Assembly: GCF_008014745.1 (NCBI RefSeq)
Contig: NZ_VPFD01000004.1
Span: forward strand, 247,152-311,151
DNA length: 64,000 nt
Source: Massilia arenae
GTDB lineage: Bacteria; Pseudomonadota; Gammaproteobacteria; Burkholderiales; Burkholderiaceae_D
Direction of reading: 5' to 3'
Positions within the stretch are counted from its first letter, which is position 1; each line of letters starts with the position of its first letter. Position numbers and translations under genes: made by a program. Shown one piece after another: positions 53,803 to 61,859 of the stretch. The notes below the pieces were generated by a model. It worked only from the letters and a program-made list of their open reading frames with translations. It had not been told where the DNA came from and made no database searches.

Positions 53803-54884
53803 AATCGATCGCAATCCTGTTTTCCGCGCTCGCGCTTGCCGCCAGCGCGCATGGCGATGCCCTCGCCGCTCCCCAGACCACCACAACCCAGGCCGCCATG
53901 ACGGCTGCGGCCGACCAGGACCCGGAACACGTCAACTTCGTCGAATGGTTGCCGGTGCGCGAGTTCATCGAAGAGATGGTCACGCAGCACGGCTTCGAGC
54001 GCGAGGCGCTGCATACCCTGTTCGGCCAGGTCCGTTTCATCGACCGCGCCGTGCAACTGGTCAAGCCGGCGCCGCCGGGCAAGCCAAAGAACTGGCAAGC
54101 CTATAGCGCGCGCTTCATCGAGCCGATCCGCATCCGCGCCGGCGTGCGCTTCTGGAACGAGAATGCCGATGCGCTGGCGCGTGCCGAAGCGGCTTATGGC
54201 GTGCCGGCCGAGATCATCGTCGGCATCATCGGCATCGAGACCATCTATGGCCGCGATACCGGCAAGTTCCGCGTGCTGGACAGCCTGACCACGCTCGCCT
54301 TCGCCTATCCGGAGGCGCCGAACCAGGTCGCGCGCAAGGCTTTCTTCCGCGAGGAGCTGGCCAACACGCTGGTGCTGGCGCGCGAGCGCGGCTACGATCC
54401 GTTCTCGCTGCTGGGCTCGTTCGCCGGTGCGGTCGGGATGCCGCAGTTCATGCCGAGCAATATTCTCAAGTACGGCGTCGACTTTGACAGCGACGGCCGG
54501 GTCGACCTGCGCGGTTCGGCGACCGATGCGATCGGCAGCGTGGCCAATTTCCTGGTCCAGCATGGCTGGAATCCCGAGCACCGCGGCCCGACCGCGTTCG
54601 CGGCCGACGTCTCGCCGAAACGCGCCTGGGAAGGCTTGCTCGGGCGCGGCCTGGAAGCGACGCTGCGCCCCGAAGAACTGCGCGAAGCCGGCGTGGTCAC
54701 GGGGACGGCGCTGCCGGGCGACCGCCTATATGGCCTGATCGACCTGCAGAATGGCGCGGAAGCAACAGAATATTGGGTGGCTAACGATAACTTCTATGCC
54801 ATCACTAAATATAATCGCAGTTACTTCTATGCCATGTCGGTCGTCGACCTGGGGCGGGCGGTGCGGGCGGCACGGCCTGATTGA
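53799..54884 (+). CDS. mltB: Lytic murein transglycosylase B
   Basis: 361 residues from ATG 53799 (overlaps the previous stop); signal peptide ends near residue 23 without a lipobox Cys, so it is periplasmic rather than lipid-anchored. SLT-B fold with the catalytic Glu147 in VGIIGIETIYGRDTG, SLLGSFAGAVGMPQFMPSNI and NDNFYAITKYNRSYFYAMSV. Cleaves peptidoglycan glycan strands forming anhydromuramic ends. The mltB-cysM neighbourhood is common in Burkholderiales. Confidence 0.95.
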   Translation: MKSIAILFSALALAASAHGDALAAPQTTTTQAAMTAAADQDPEHVNFVEWLPVREFIEEMVTQHGFEREALHTLFGQVRFIDRAVQLVKPAPPGKPKNWQAYSARFIEPIRIRAGVRFWNENADALARAEAAYGVPAEIIVGIIGIETIYGRDTGKFRVLDSLTTLAFAYPEAPNQVARKAFFREELANTLVLARERGYDPFSLLGSFAGAVGMPQFMPSNILKYGVDFDSDGRVDLRGSATDAIGSVANFLVQHGWNPEHRGPTAFAADVSPKRAWEGLLGRGLEATLRPEELREAGVVTGTALPGDRLYGLIDLQNGAEATEYWVANDNFYAITKYNRSYFYAMSVVDLGRAVRAARPD

Positions 54885-55337
54885 CTCTTTCCGGGCGGGA
54901 AACTTTGTAATCCTTTGTAACAGGTTTCCCGCTTTCTCCTTCCTTTACTCGTAGGCATTCTCCTACATACCCCCCAGGGGTATCCGCCAACAACATTGTT
55001 GTGTCCGTGACAAAAATAGCACTGATAGCAACATACCCCCCTGTTTCTTTCCATTTCGTCAGCAAATCTCGTACCGTGCGGCATCAAATGCTGGATGCCC
55101 GTACACTGGTCATTAAATAAAAAACAATATATTTCCCCAGTGACTTTGTGAGAGAATTGCATTGCGGCTATTGTTGCATTGAGACAACAAAATCCAAGGT
55201 GAGAGAAATGATTCCGACTTGCTCATGAGTATCGGAATAAAAATAGTTGTACAATTGAATAGAAAATTACGAAATTAAACTTCCGGACTCGAACGCCGCC
55301 AGCGACTCCGTTTCAACCCCAGATAGGAATTTGAATC
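54885..55337. other. AT-rich intergenic region before the small HTH gene
   Basis: About 450 bp of clearly lower GC than the surroundings with no credible gene. Contents: palindrome ATACCCC-CC-AGGGGTAT near 54967-54983, palindrome CAACAACATTGTTG near 54988-55001, and a repeat of ACATACCCCCC about 66 bp later (55031). It may be a regulated leader or binding region for the HTH protein. Confidence 0.55.
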
Positions 55338-55676
55338 ATGACTAACCAAGTCGGCATTGATATGAACAGCGATTCGGAAGGCGATGAGCTGCTTCAGTAC
55401 AACCCGAACCGCCTGCTCGACACCCTGATCGAGAACCTGCGCCTGAAGAACGACGCAGCCCTGTCGCGCGCACTCGAAGTGGCACCGCCGGTGATCTCGA
55501 AGATCCGCCACCACCGCCTGCCGGTCGGTGCTTCGCTGCTGATCCGCATGCACGAAGTGAGCGACCTGTCGATCCGCGACCTGCGCTACCTGATGGGCGA
55601 TCGCCGTGCGAAGTTCCGCATCAGCGACAAGCAGTTCAAGCCGAAAGAAGGCGCGGTTCCTGCTTCGAAAGACTGA
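55338..55676 (+). CDS. Small HTH (XRE-like) DNA-binding protein
   Basis: 112 residues. The core NRLLDTLIENLRLKNDAALS-RALEVAPPVISKIRHHRLP has the helix-turn-helix look of lambda-repressor-type proteins. IRDLRYLMGDRRAKF and a basic tail (KQFKPKEGAVPASKD) follow. No ligand or enzymatic domain. The AT-rich, palindrome-bearing upstream region suggests heavy regulation. Function not assigned. Confidence 0.8.
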   Translation: MTNQVGIDMNSDSEGDELLQYNPNRLLDTLIENLRLKNDAALSRALEVAPPVISKIRHHRLPVGASLLIRMHEVSDLSIRDLRYLMGDRRAKFRISDKQFKPKEGAVPASKD

Positions 55677-55863
55677 GTCGTCGCGGGCGCGGCAGCTGGC
55701 GCCCGGGCTTCTGTCTTGACGAAGATGAGCGGCGCCTTGCGCGCCGCCGGATAAGTAGTGCGTACGCCCGCGCGGGCGTATGAGCCGCCGCATTGGCGGA
55801 CGACCGGATATGCCAGCTACACGCTGGCCGAACGGTCTAAGCAGTCCCAGCGACTGATACAAC

Positions 55864-55893
55864 AAAGGCCGCCTGTCACCCAGGCGGCCTTTT
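55864..55893. terminator. Bidirectional terminator next to cysM
   Basis: AAAGGCCGCCTG, TCAC-type loop, CAGGCGGCCTTTT. Just past the 3' end of cysM on the minus strand. A separate 18-bp perfect palindrome TACGCCCGCGCGGGCGTA lies at 55763-55780. Confidence 0.85.
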
Positions 55894-55911
55894 CATTTGG
55901 CGGAGCGCCGT

Positions 55912-56814
55912 TCAGGCCGGGAAGACGCCGGTCGACAGGTAACGGTCGCCGCGGTCGCACACCACGAACACGATGGTCGCGTTTTCCACCGTCTGGGCGA
56001 TGCGCAGCGCCACTTCGCAGGCGCCGGCGGCCGAGATGCCGCAGAAGATGCCTTCTTCGGCCGCCATGCGGCGCGCCATCTGCTCGGCCGAGGCCTGGTT
56101 CACGTTCTCGACCTGGTCGACGCGCGCCGACTCGAAGATCTTCGGCAGATAGGCTTCGGGCCATTTGCGGATGCCCGGGATCGACGAGCCTTCCTCGGGC
56201 TGGGCGCCGACGATGCGGATGGCCTCGTTCTGTTCCTTCAGATAGCGCGACACGCCCATGATGGTGCCGGTGGTGCCCATGGCGCTGACGAAGTGCGTGA
56301 CGCGGCCTTCGGTGTCGCGCCAGATTTCGGGACCGGTGGTCTCGTAGTGCGCGCGCGGGTTATCGAAGTTGGCGAACTGGTCGAGAATGATGCCCTGGCC
56401 ATCTTTCTGCATTTGCTCGGCCATGTCGCGCGCGTATTCCATGCCGCCCGATTTCGGCGTCAGGATGATCTGCGCGCCATACGCGGCCATGCTCTGGCGG
56501 CGCTCGACCGACAGGTTATCCGGCATCAAGAGAATCATCTTGTAGCCGAGGATCGCGGCCGCCATCGCCAGTGCGATGCCGGTATTGCCGCTGGTCGCTT
56601 CGATCAGCGTGTCGCCCGGCTTGATCTGGCCGCGCAGTTCGGCGCCGCGCAGCATCGACATGGCGGCGCGATCCTTCACCGAGCCGGCCGGGTTATTGCC
56701 TTCCAGCTTGCCCAGGATGATGTTGTTGCGGGCCGCGATGTCGGCGCCAGGCAGGCGCTGCAGCTGCACGAGCGGCGTGTTGCCGATCGTGGCTTCGATG
56801 GTCTTGTAAGCCAT
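55912..56814 (-). CDS. cysM: Cysteine synthase B (O-acetylserine sulfhydrylase)
   Basis: 300 residues from ATG 56814. PLP Lys at residue 47 (GNNPAGSVKDRAA), phosphate loop TSGNTGIALA, and MGTTGTIMGVSRYLK. The CysM type is indicated by the RRMAAEEGIFCGISAAGA and SVERRQSMAAYGAQ segments. Makes cysteine from O-acetylserine with sulfide or thiosulfate. An in-frame TTG/GTG upstream is not supported by a ribosome site. Confidence 0.94.
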   Translation of the reverse strand: MAYKTIEATIGNTPLVQLQRLPGADIAARNNIILGKLEGNNPAGSVKDRAAMSMLRGAELRGQIKPGDTLIEATSGNTGIALAMAAAILGYKMILLMPDNLSVERRQSMAAYGAQIILTPKSGGMEYARDMAEQMQKDGQGIILDQFANFDNPRAHYETTGPEIWRDTEGRVTHFVSAMGTTGTIMGVSRYLKEQNEAIRIVGAQPEEGSSIPGIRKWPEAYLPKIFESARVDQVENVNQASAEQMARRMAAEEGIFCGISAAGACEVALRIAQTVENATIVFVVCDRGDRYLSTGVFPA

Positions 56815-56875
56815 TGCTTTCTCTATTCCTTGCGATACCAAAGCGCCATTTTAATCTGAGAAGCAATACGGCGTC

Positions 56876-56915
56876 GGGGCGGGCATCGGTGGACCTGTCC
56901 ACCGATGCCCGCCCC
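56876..56915. repeat. 19-bp perfect hairpin
   Basis: GGGGCGGGCATCGGTGGAC (56876-56894) and its exact complement (56897-56915) around a 2-nt gap, between the M28 peptidase 3' end and cysM. No T-run follows. May stop or stabilise the peptidase transcript. Confidence 0.75.
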
Positions 56916-56944
56916 GTCAATTTACAGGCAGGACGTACGCTGGT

Positions 56945-58318
56945 TTAGCGCAGCGGCAAGGGATACGTGGCCGGGCTGACGTTGCCATCCTTGTCGACCG
57001 CCTGCACGCCAAAGAACACATTGTCTTTCGACAGGTCCACGGTCGCTTCCGTCACATTGCCGACCCACTTCGAGTTTTCCCAATTGGCGCTGGTCGTGTC
57101 GCGCCACACGAGGCGGTAGCCCGCCAGGTCTGGCTCGGCATTGGCCTTCCACACCAGGGTCGAATCGTTGGTCAGGCCGGCGGTGCGCAGCTTCACTTCC
57201 TGCGGCGCGGATGGCGCCAGCGCCAGCGAAGCCATGGCAGCGCCATTCACCTTGGTTACGTTAGCCACGTAGCGGAAGTCGACGTGGTCGATGGTGTCGC
57301 CAAACACCTTGCCGTTTTCGGTGCGCAGGTCCTGGTGCTGGTGATCGAAGTTCTCGGCCGGCTCGGTGAAGCGCAGCGCGGCATAGCCCTGCTCCAGGAA
57401 CGGCATGTGGTCGCCGCCGCGCAGGTAGCGGTCGTGGCGCTGGATGACCGACACCTTGAAGCCCTTCACGTAGCGTTCGCCCTGCTCCTTGGTGTGGCGC
57501 GCGAGCTGGCGCGAGATCGAATCGTTCTCGCCGCCGGTGGCCACCAGCTGGCGCACGGCCTCGCTCATTTCCTTGGTCGCCGGGATGCTCTGGGCGAACA
57601 GGCGCACCGATTTATCGTCGACCTTGCCGTCGTCGCCGCGCGAGCTGCCGATGATGTCGTTGGTGAACATGCCGGCCACGTTCCAGCCTTTTTCGCGCGC
57701 CTGGGTTGCCCAGTGGCGGGCGCCGATCAGGCCCTGCTCTTCGGCCGCGACGGCCATGAACACGAGCGTCGCGTCGAACTTGTACTTGGCCATCACGCAG
57801 GCCAGTTCCATGATGGCGGCGGTGCCCGAGGCATCGTCGTTGGCGCCCGGCGCATCCGACGTCGCATCCATCACGTCCGAGGCGCGCGAGTCGTAGTGGC
57901 CGCTGACCACATACATGCGGTCTTTCGAGGCCGCCTGCGTGCCCGGCAGGGTCGCGACCACGTTGACGATCTCGGTCGGCCTGGAGATGCGCGCCGATAC
58001 CGGCGCCATGTGGCTGTCAAAGGCCACCTGCAAGGGCGTACCGGCGCCGCAACGCTCCAGCTCGGCCTTGATCCAGCGCCGCGCGGCGCCGATGCCACGC
58101 GTCTCGGATTCGGTTTCCGACATCGTGTGGCGCGTGCCGAAACTCACCAGCTTGCGGATATGGCTTTCGATACGCTTCTGCGAAATTTCGCCCAGGATCT
58201 TGTTGATTTGGGCTTGCTGGGCGGTGATGTTCGGCTGGGCCGGGGTGGCGGCAGAAGCCGTCGCGGACGCGGCCAGCAGGGCCGCCAGCAAGGCGGTGGA
58301 AACACGGGCGTGAGGCAT
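56945..58318 (-). CDS. Secreted M28-family zinc metallopeptidase
   Basis: 457 residues from ATG 58318 (GAAAGG upstream); signal peptide PHARVSTALLAALLAASATASA. Zinc ligands are visible in VVSGHYDSRASD (His), PGANDDASGTAA (Asp), VAAEEQGLIGARH (Glu pair) and the C-terminal ENFDHQHQDLR (His). A fibronectin-III-like module closes the protein (ALAPSAPQEVKLRTAG to TYPLPLR). Probably an aminopeptidase acting outside the cytoplasm. Confidence 0.93.
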   Translation of the reverse strand: MPHARVSTALLAALLAASATASAATPAQPNITAQQAQINKILGEISQKRIESHIRKLVSFGTRHTMSETESETRGIGAARRWIKAELERCGAGTPLQVAFDSHMAPVSARISRPTEIVNVVATLPGTQAASKDRMYVVSGHYDSRASDVMDATSDAPGANDDASGTAAIMELACVMAKYKFDATLVFMAVAAEEQGLIGARHWATQAREKGWNVAGMFTNDIIGSSRGDDGKVDDKSVRLFAQSIPATKEMSEAVRQLVATGGENDSISRQLARHTKEQGERYVKGFKVSVIQRHDRYLRGGDHMPFLEQGYAALRFTEPAENFDHQHQDLRTENGKVFGDTIDHVDFRYVANVTKVNGAAMASLALAPSAPQEVKLRTAGLTNDSTLVWKANAEPDLAGYRLVWRDTTSANWENSKWVGNVTEATVDLSKDNVFFGVQAVDKDGNVSPATYPLPLR

Positions 58319-58417
58319 GATTACCTTTCTGGTATTGATGTGCAAGCTGTAACAGATGAGCTTGCACATCTTGCCACGCGGCCGCAGGAATGTCAGTCAA
58401 TACATGTCATCAAGCGA

Positions 58418-58762
58418 TCACAGTGCTGCCTTGGCGTCGGCCGCCTGGCTCGGCTTGGCGTCTTTCGCGACGGGCTTGGCCGCAGCGGCGCCCTCCTTGC
58501 CCTTGCCGTTGACCACCAGGCCGGCCTCGGACAGCTTGGCGGCCTTCTTGTCGCCCAGGCCCTTGATGCGTCCCTGCAGGTCGGCCCAGTCCTTGAATTC
58601 GCCCTTGGCGCGTTCGTCGAGGATGGCCTTGGACATGCTCGGTCCCACGCCCTTTATGCCATCGAGCGCCGCGGCGTCGGCCTTGTTGACGTCCACCTGG
58701 GCGAAGGCGAAGCCGGCCGAGGCGACCAGCGTGGCGACCGCCAGCATCAGTTTCTTGATCAT
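58418..58762 (-). CDS. ComEA-like helix-hairpin-helix protein
   Basis: 114 residues from ATG 58762: signal peptide MIKKLMLAVATLVASAGFAF, then the HhH pair VDVNKADAAALDGIKGVGPS and LQGRIKGLGDKKAAKL, then an Ala/Lys-rich tail. ComEA-type proteins bind DNA in the periplasm during uptake; this one lacks a membrane anchor. In related genomes comEA lies beside cysM and the heptose genes, as here. Confidence 0.88.
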   Translation of the reverse strand: MIKKLMLAVATLVASAGFAFAQVDVNKADAAALDGIKGVGPSMSKAILDERAKGEFKDWADLQGRIKGLGDKKAAKLSEAGLVVNGKGKEGAAAAKPVAKDAKPSQAADAKAAL

Positions 58763-58871
58763 TGAATGTTCTCCGTAAGTGAATACTCCCGACGGCGGGG
58801 CGCCGCCGGTGTTCACTTAGACGGATGACCCCGGCTAATGTTGGGGTCCGGGGACTGAGCGCGATCAAGCG

Positions 58872-59849
58872 TCAGGCGGGAAACAACTCCTCGCGCGTCA
58901 CGGTCGCGGTGCCCAGCTTGCCGACCACGATGCCGCCGGCGCGGTTGGCGGTCACCAGGGCCTCGGCCAGCGGTGCGCCGGTGCCGAGCATGGTGGCGAG
59001 CGTGGCGATCACGGTGTCGCCCGCGCCCGAGACGTCGAATACCTCGCGCGCGTCGGCATGCACGTGCAGCACCTCGTCCTGCGTGAACAGGCTCATGCCT
59101 TCTTCGGAGCGGGTCAGCAGCAATGCGTCCAGGCTCAGTTCCTGGCGCAGCTTCTGCGCTTTCTCGAGCAATTGCTCTTCGGTCTTCCAGCCACCCACCA
59201 CTTGCTGCAGCTCGGAGCGGTTCGGGGTCAGGATGCTCGCGCCCCGATACGGCGTGAAATCGTCGCCCTTCGGATCGACCAGCACGATCTTGCCGGCGGC
59301 GCGCGCCAGGGCAATCATCTCGGCCACATCGACCAGGGAACCCTTGTTGTAGTCGGACAGGATGATGACGTCGTAGTCCGGCAGCAGCGCCTTGAACTGG
59401 GTGAGCTTGTCGCGCAGGACATTCTCGGTCGGCGCATCCTCGAAGTCGATGCGCACCATCTGCTGCTGGCGGCCGATCACGCGCAGCTTGATGATGGTCG
59501 AGATCGCCTCGTCGCGCTTCAGGTAGCTGTGGATGCCTCCATCCTGCAGCAATTGCTCCATCTGGTCGCCCGCCTCGTCGGCGCCGGCCACGCCCAACAG
59601 GCCCGTGTGGGCGCCGAGGGCGGCGGCGTTGCGCGCCACGTTGGCGGCGCCGCCCAGGCGCTCTTCGCGCTTCTGGATGCGCACCACCGGCACCGGGGCC
59701 TCGGGAGAGATGCGCGAAACGTCGCCGAACCAGTAGCGGTCGAGCATGACGTCGCCCACCACCAGCAGGCGCACACAAGACAGTTGCGGGGCCGCCTGCT
59801 GGCGGAAATCGTCGGCCACCAGCAGGCGGCTTGGAGTCGGCTTGTTCAT
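58872..59849 (-). CDS. hldA: D-glycero-beta-D-manno-heptose-7-phosphate kinase
   Basis: 325 residues from ATG 59849: PfkB-type kinase (RfaE domain I only; the adenylyltransferase domain of HldE is absent). Motifs VGDVMLDRYWFGDVSRISPE, GGAANVARNAAALG, ILSDYNKGSL and the catalytic-Asp DVSGAGDTVIATLA. Makes heptose 1,7-bisphosphate for LPS core. It starts 5 bp after lapB. The epimerase gene hldD, often next in Burkholderiales, is not found downstream. Confidence 0.93.
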   Translation of the reverse strand: MNKPTPSRLLVADDFRQQAAPQLSCVRLLVVGDVMLDRYWFGDVSRISPEAPVPVVRIQKREERLGGAANVARNAAALGAHTGLLGVAGADEAGDQMEQLLQDGGIHSYLKRDEAISTIIKLRVIGRQQQMVRIDFEDAPTENVLRDKLTQFKALLPDYDVIILSDYNKGSLVDVAEMIALARAAGKIVLVDPKGDDFTPYRGASILTPNRSELQQVVGGWKTEEQLLEKAQKLRQELSLDALLLTRSEEGMSLFTQDEVLHVHADAREVFDVSGAGDTVIATLATMLGTGAPLAEALVTANRAGGIVVGKLGTATVTREELFPA

Positions 59850-59854
59850 CGTGC

Positions 59855-61030
59855 TCAGTTCATCACATTCAGTTCTTCGGTGCGGCGCGGCGGATAGGAA
59901 TCCCAGCGGTTGCACCCCGGGCAGTGCCAGTAGAACTGGCGCGCCTTGAAGCCGCAATGGCTGCACTGGTAGCGCGCCAGCTTCTGGGTATAGCGCTGCA
60001 CCAGGTTCTTGACCATCGACAGCTCTTCCCAGATATTTGCCGGCGCATCCATCAGGCGCGCTTCCAGCAGTTTATCAAGGCCCAGCAGGGTTGGATTGCG
60101 GCGCAGCTCTTCGACCACCAGTTCCTTGGCCGCCTGCACGCCATCGAGCTCGATGACGGCCTTGAACACGACCTCGATCAGGTCGATCGACGAAGCCTCG
60201 GCCAGGTAGGACTTGAGCAGGTTGACGCCTTCCTGCGGGCGGCCCACCTTGCGGTAGCCATCCATCAGGCGCGCGGCCACCAGGGCCACGTGCGGCACGC
60301 TCTGCTGCTCGACGCGGCGCCAGGTCTTCAATGCCTCTTCGACGTCGCCCTGGGCCAGCTGCGCGTCGCCGCGCAGGATGGTGGCGCGCACGCTGTGGCG
60401 GTCGGCTTCCAGTGCCTTGTCGAGCAACTGCATGGCGTCGCTAGGCGCCGTGTGCACCAGCGCGTCCTGGGCCAGTTCGCAATAGAACTGGGCGATTTCC
60501 TTCTGGCGCGAACCGGCGCCCGAGTCCTGCAGGCCTTCGGCGGCCGCGATGGCGCGCTTCCATTCCTTTTCGCGCTGGTAGATCTCGAGCAGCGAACGGC
60601 GCGCCTTGACCGCATACGAGGTGTCGACCAGCTGGTTGAAGGTTTCCTCGGCGCGGTCCAGCAGGCCGGCCTTCAGGTAATCGATGCCGAGCTCGTACTG
60701 CGCGTGCGCCTTGTCCTCGGCCGGCAGATCGGGCCGCGCCAGCAGGTTCTGGTGCACCCGGATCGCGCGCTCGGTTTCGCCGCGGCGGCGGAACAGGTTG
60801 CCAAGGGCAAAGTGCATGTCTGCCGATTCAGGGTCGAGCTTGACGATCTCGATGAAGGAATCGATGGCTTTGTCCGGCTGGTCGTTCAGCAGGTGGTTGA
60901 GGCCCTTGAAGTAACCGCGTGGCAGGGTGCGCGATTCGGAGACCAGTTCGTTGATGTCGACCCGGGCGGCAAGCCAGCCTAGGCCAAAAAAGAATGGGAT
61001 GCCAAGCAGCATCCAGAGTTCAAATTCCAT
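59855..61030 (-). CDS. lapB: LPS assembly protein LapB (YciM)
   Basis: 391 residues. N-terminal membrane anchor LWMLLGIPFFFGLGWLAARVD (5-25), a run of TPR repeats (GLNHLLNDQPDKAIDSFIEI and following) to about 340, and a C-terminal rubredoxin-type zinc knuckle (YQCSHCGF ... HCPGCNRW). LapB regulates LpxC turnover through FtsH and so LPS level. Cotranscribed with lapA (21 bp gap) and hldA. Confidence 0.95.
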   Translation of the reverse strand: MEFELWMLLGIPFFFGLGWLAARVDINELVSESRTLPRGYFKGLNHLLNDQPDKAIDSFIEIVKLDPESADMHFALGNLFRRRGETERAIRVHQNLLARPDLPAEDKAHAQYELGIDYLKAGLLDRAEETFNQLVDTSYAVKARRSLLEIYQREKEWKRAIAAAEGLQDSGAGSRQKEIAQFYCELAQDALVHTAPSDAMQLLDKALEADRHSVRATILRGDAQLAQGDVEEALKTWRRVEQQSVPHVALVAARLMDGYRKVGRPQEGVNLLKSYLAEASSIDLIEVVFKAVIELDGVQAAKELVVEELRRNPTLLGLDKLLEARLMDAPANIWEELSMVKNLVQRYTQKLARYQCSHCGFKARQFYWHCPGCNRWDSYPPRRTEELNVMN

Positions 61031-61051
61031 GGATTCTAGTTTTCTTATTGT

Positions 61052-61369
61052 TCAGGGCCGCGGTGCAGGCGGCGGGGTCACGCTGTCCGGGGTCGGCGCT
61101 GCGTTGCCGGTGCCGGCGGCGCTTTGCAGGGACTGGATGGTGATCTTGTTCAGCCACTTCTCGCGGCGCTGGCGGAACACGGTCGGGGCCAGCGCCAGGA
61201 TGCCGAAGGCGGCGCCGGCCACGAAGAACGCCAGCAGCATCAGCACCAGCGGGCCGCGCAATTCATATTGCAGGAAGAAATGCAGGTCGACTTCCTGGGT
61301 GTTCTTCAGGGCAAAGCCGAAGAAAAGGATGAACAGGACGATTCCGACGATGGTCGAGACAAATTTCAT
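61052..61369 (-). CDS. lapA: LapA-family membrane protein (DUF1049)
   Basis: 105 residues from ATG 61369. Two membrane segments: KFVSTIVGIVLFILFFGFAL (2-21) and GPLVLMLLAFFVAGAAFGIL (about 39-58). KNTQEVDLHFF between them is the family signature. Pro-rich cytoplasmic tail. Works with LapB in LPS assembly. Confidence 0.92.
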   Translation of the reverse strand: MKFVSTIVGIVLFILFFGFALKNTQEVDLHFFLQYELRGPLVLMLLAFFVAGAAFGILALAPTVFRQRREKWLNKITIQSLQSAAGTGNAAPTPDSVTPPPAPRP

Positions 61370-61479
61370 CAGCAGGTTCCGCTGGAGAATGGTGTGAGGG
61401 CGAAGTGTCGCATATTCGCCATGATATTTCAAAATGACACCGGGCGTGGGCCAGAAGCCAATTGGAGAGAGGCAAATAA

Positions 61480-61510
61480 AAAACGGCATCCTCTCGGATG
61501 CCGTTTTCTT
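61480..61510 (-). terminator. Terminator of ihfB
   Basis: AAAACGGCATCC (61480-61491), TCTC, GGATGCCGTTTT (61496-61507), with a T-run on the minus strand from the A-run at 61478-61483. Confidence 0.88.
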
Positions 61511-61525
61511 GGGGCTGCTCGACGA

Positions 61526-61831
61526 CTAATCGTTGATGATCGGTTGTCCGACCATCGCATCCACCCGCTCGCGCAACTGCTTGCCCGGCTTGAAGTGCGG
61601 CACCCGTTTTTCGGGCACCATCACCTTGTCGCCGGACTTCGGATTGCGTCCGATGCGCGGAGGACGGCTGTTCAGCGAGAAGCTGCCGAAACCACGGATC
61701 TCGATGCGCTGCCCGGTCGCCAGGGCGTTGGTCATCGCATCGAGGATGGTCTTGACAGCAAACTCCGCATCCTTCGCCACCAGCTGGGAATAACGCTCAG
61801 CCAGTCGGTTGATCAGCTCGGATTTGGTCAT
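61526..61831 (-). CDS. ihfB: Integration host factor, beta subunit
   Basis: 101-residue DNA-bending protein: [34 protein letters not shown] (the DNA-intercalating arm with RNPKSG) and [14 protein letters not shown]. Forms the IHF heterodimer with IhfA (gene not in window). Located directly after rpsA in the classic rpsA-ihfB order. IHF is the protein expected to bind the WATCAANNNNTTR sites of the 4.2-5.1 kb array. Confidence 0.97.
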   Translation of the reverse strand: MTKSELINRLAERYSQLVAKDAEFAVKTILDAMTNALATGQRIEIRGFGSFSLNSRPPRIGRNPKSGDKVMVPEKRVPHFKPGKQLRERVDAMVGQPIIND

Positions 61832-61859
61832 CTGCCGCTCCAGTCAGGGGTTAGCCTGA

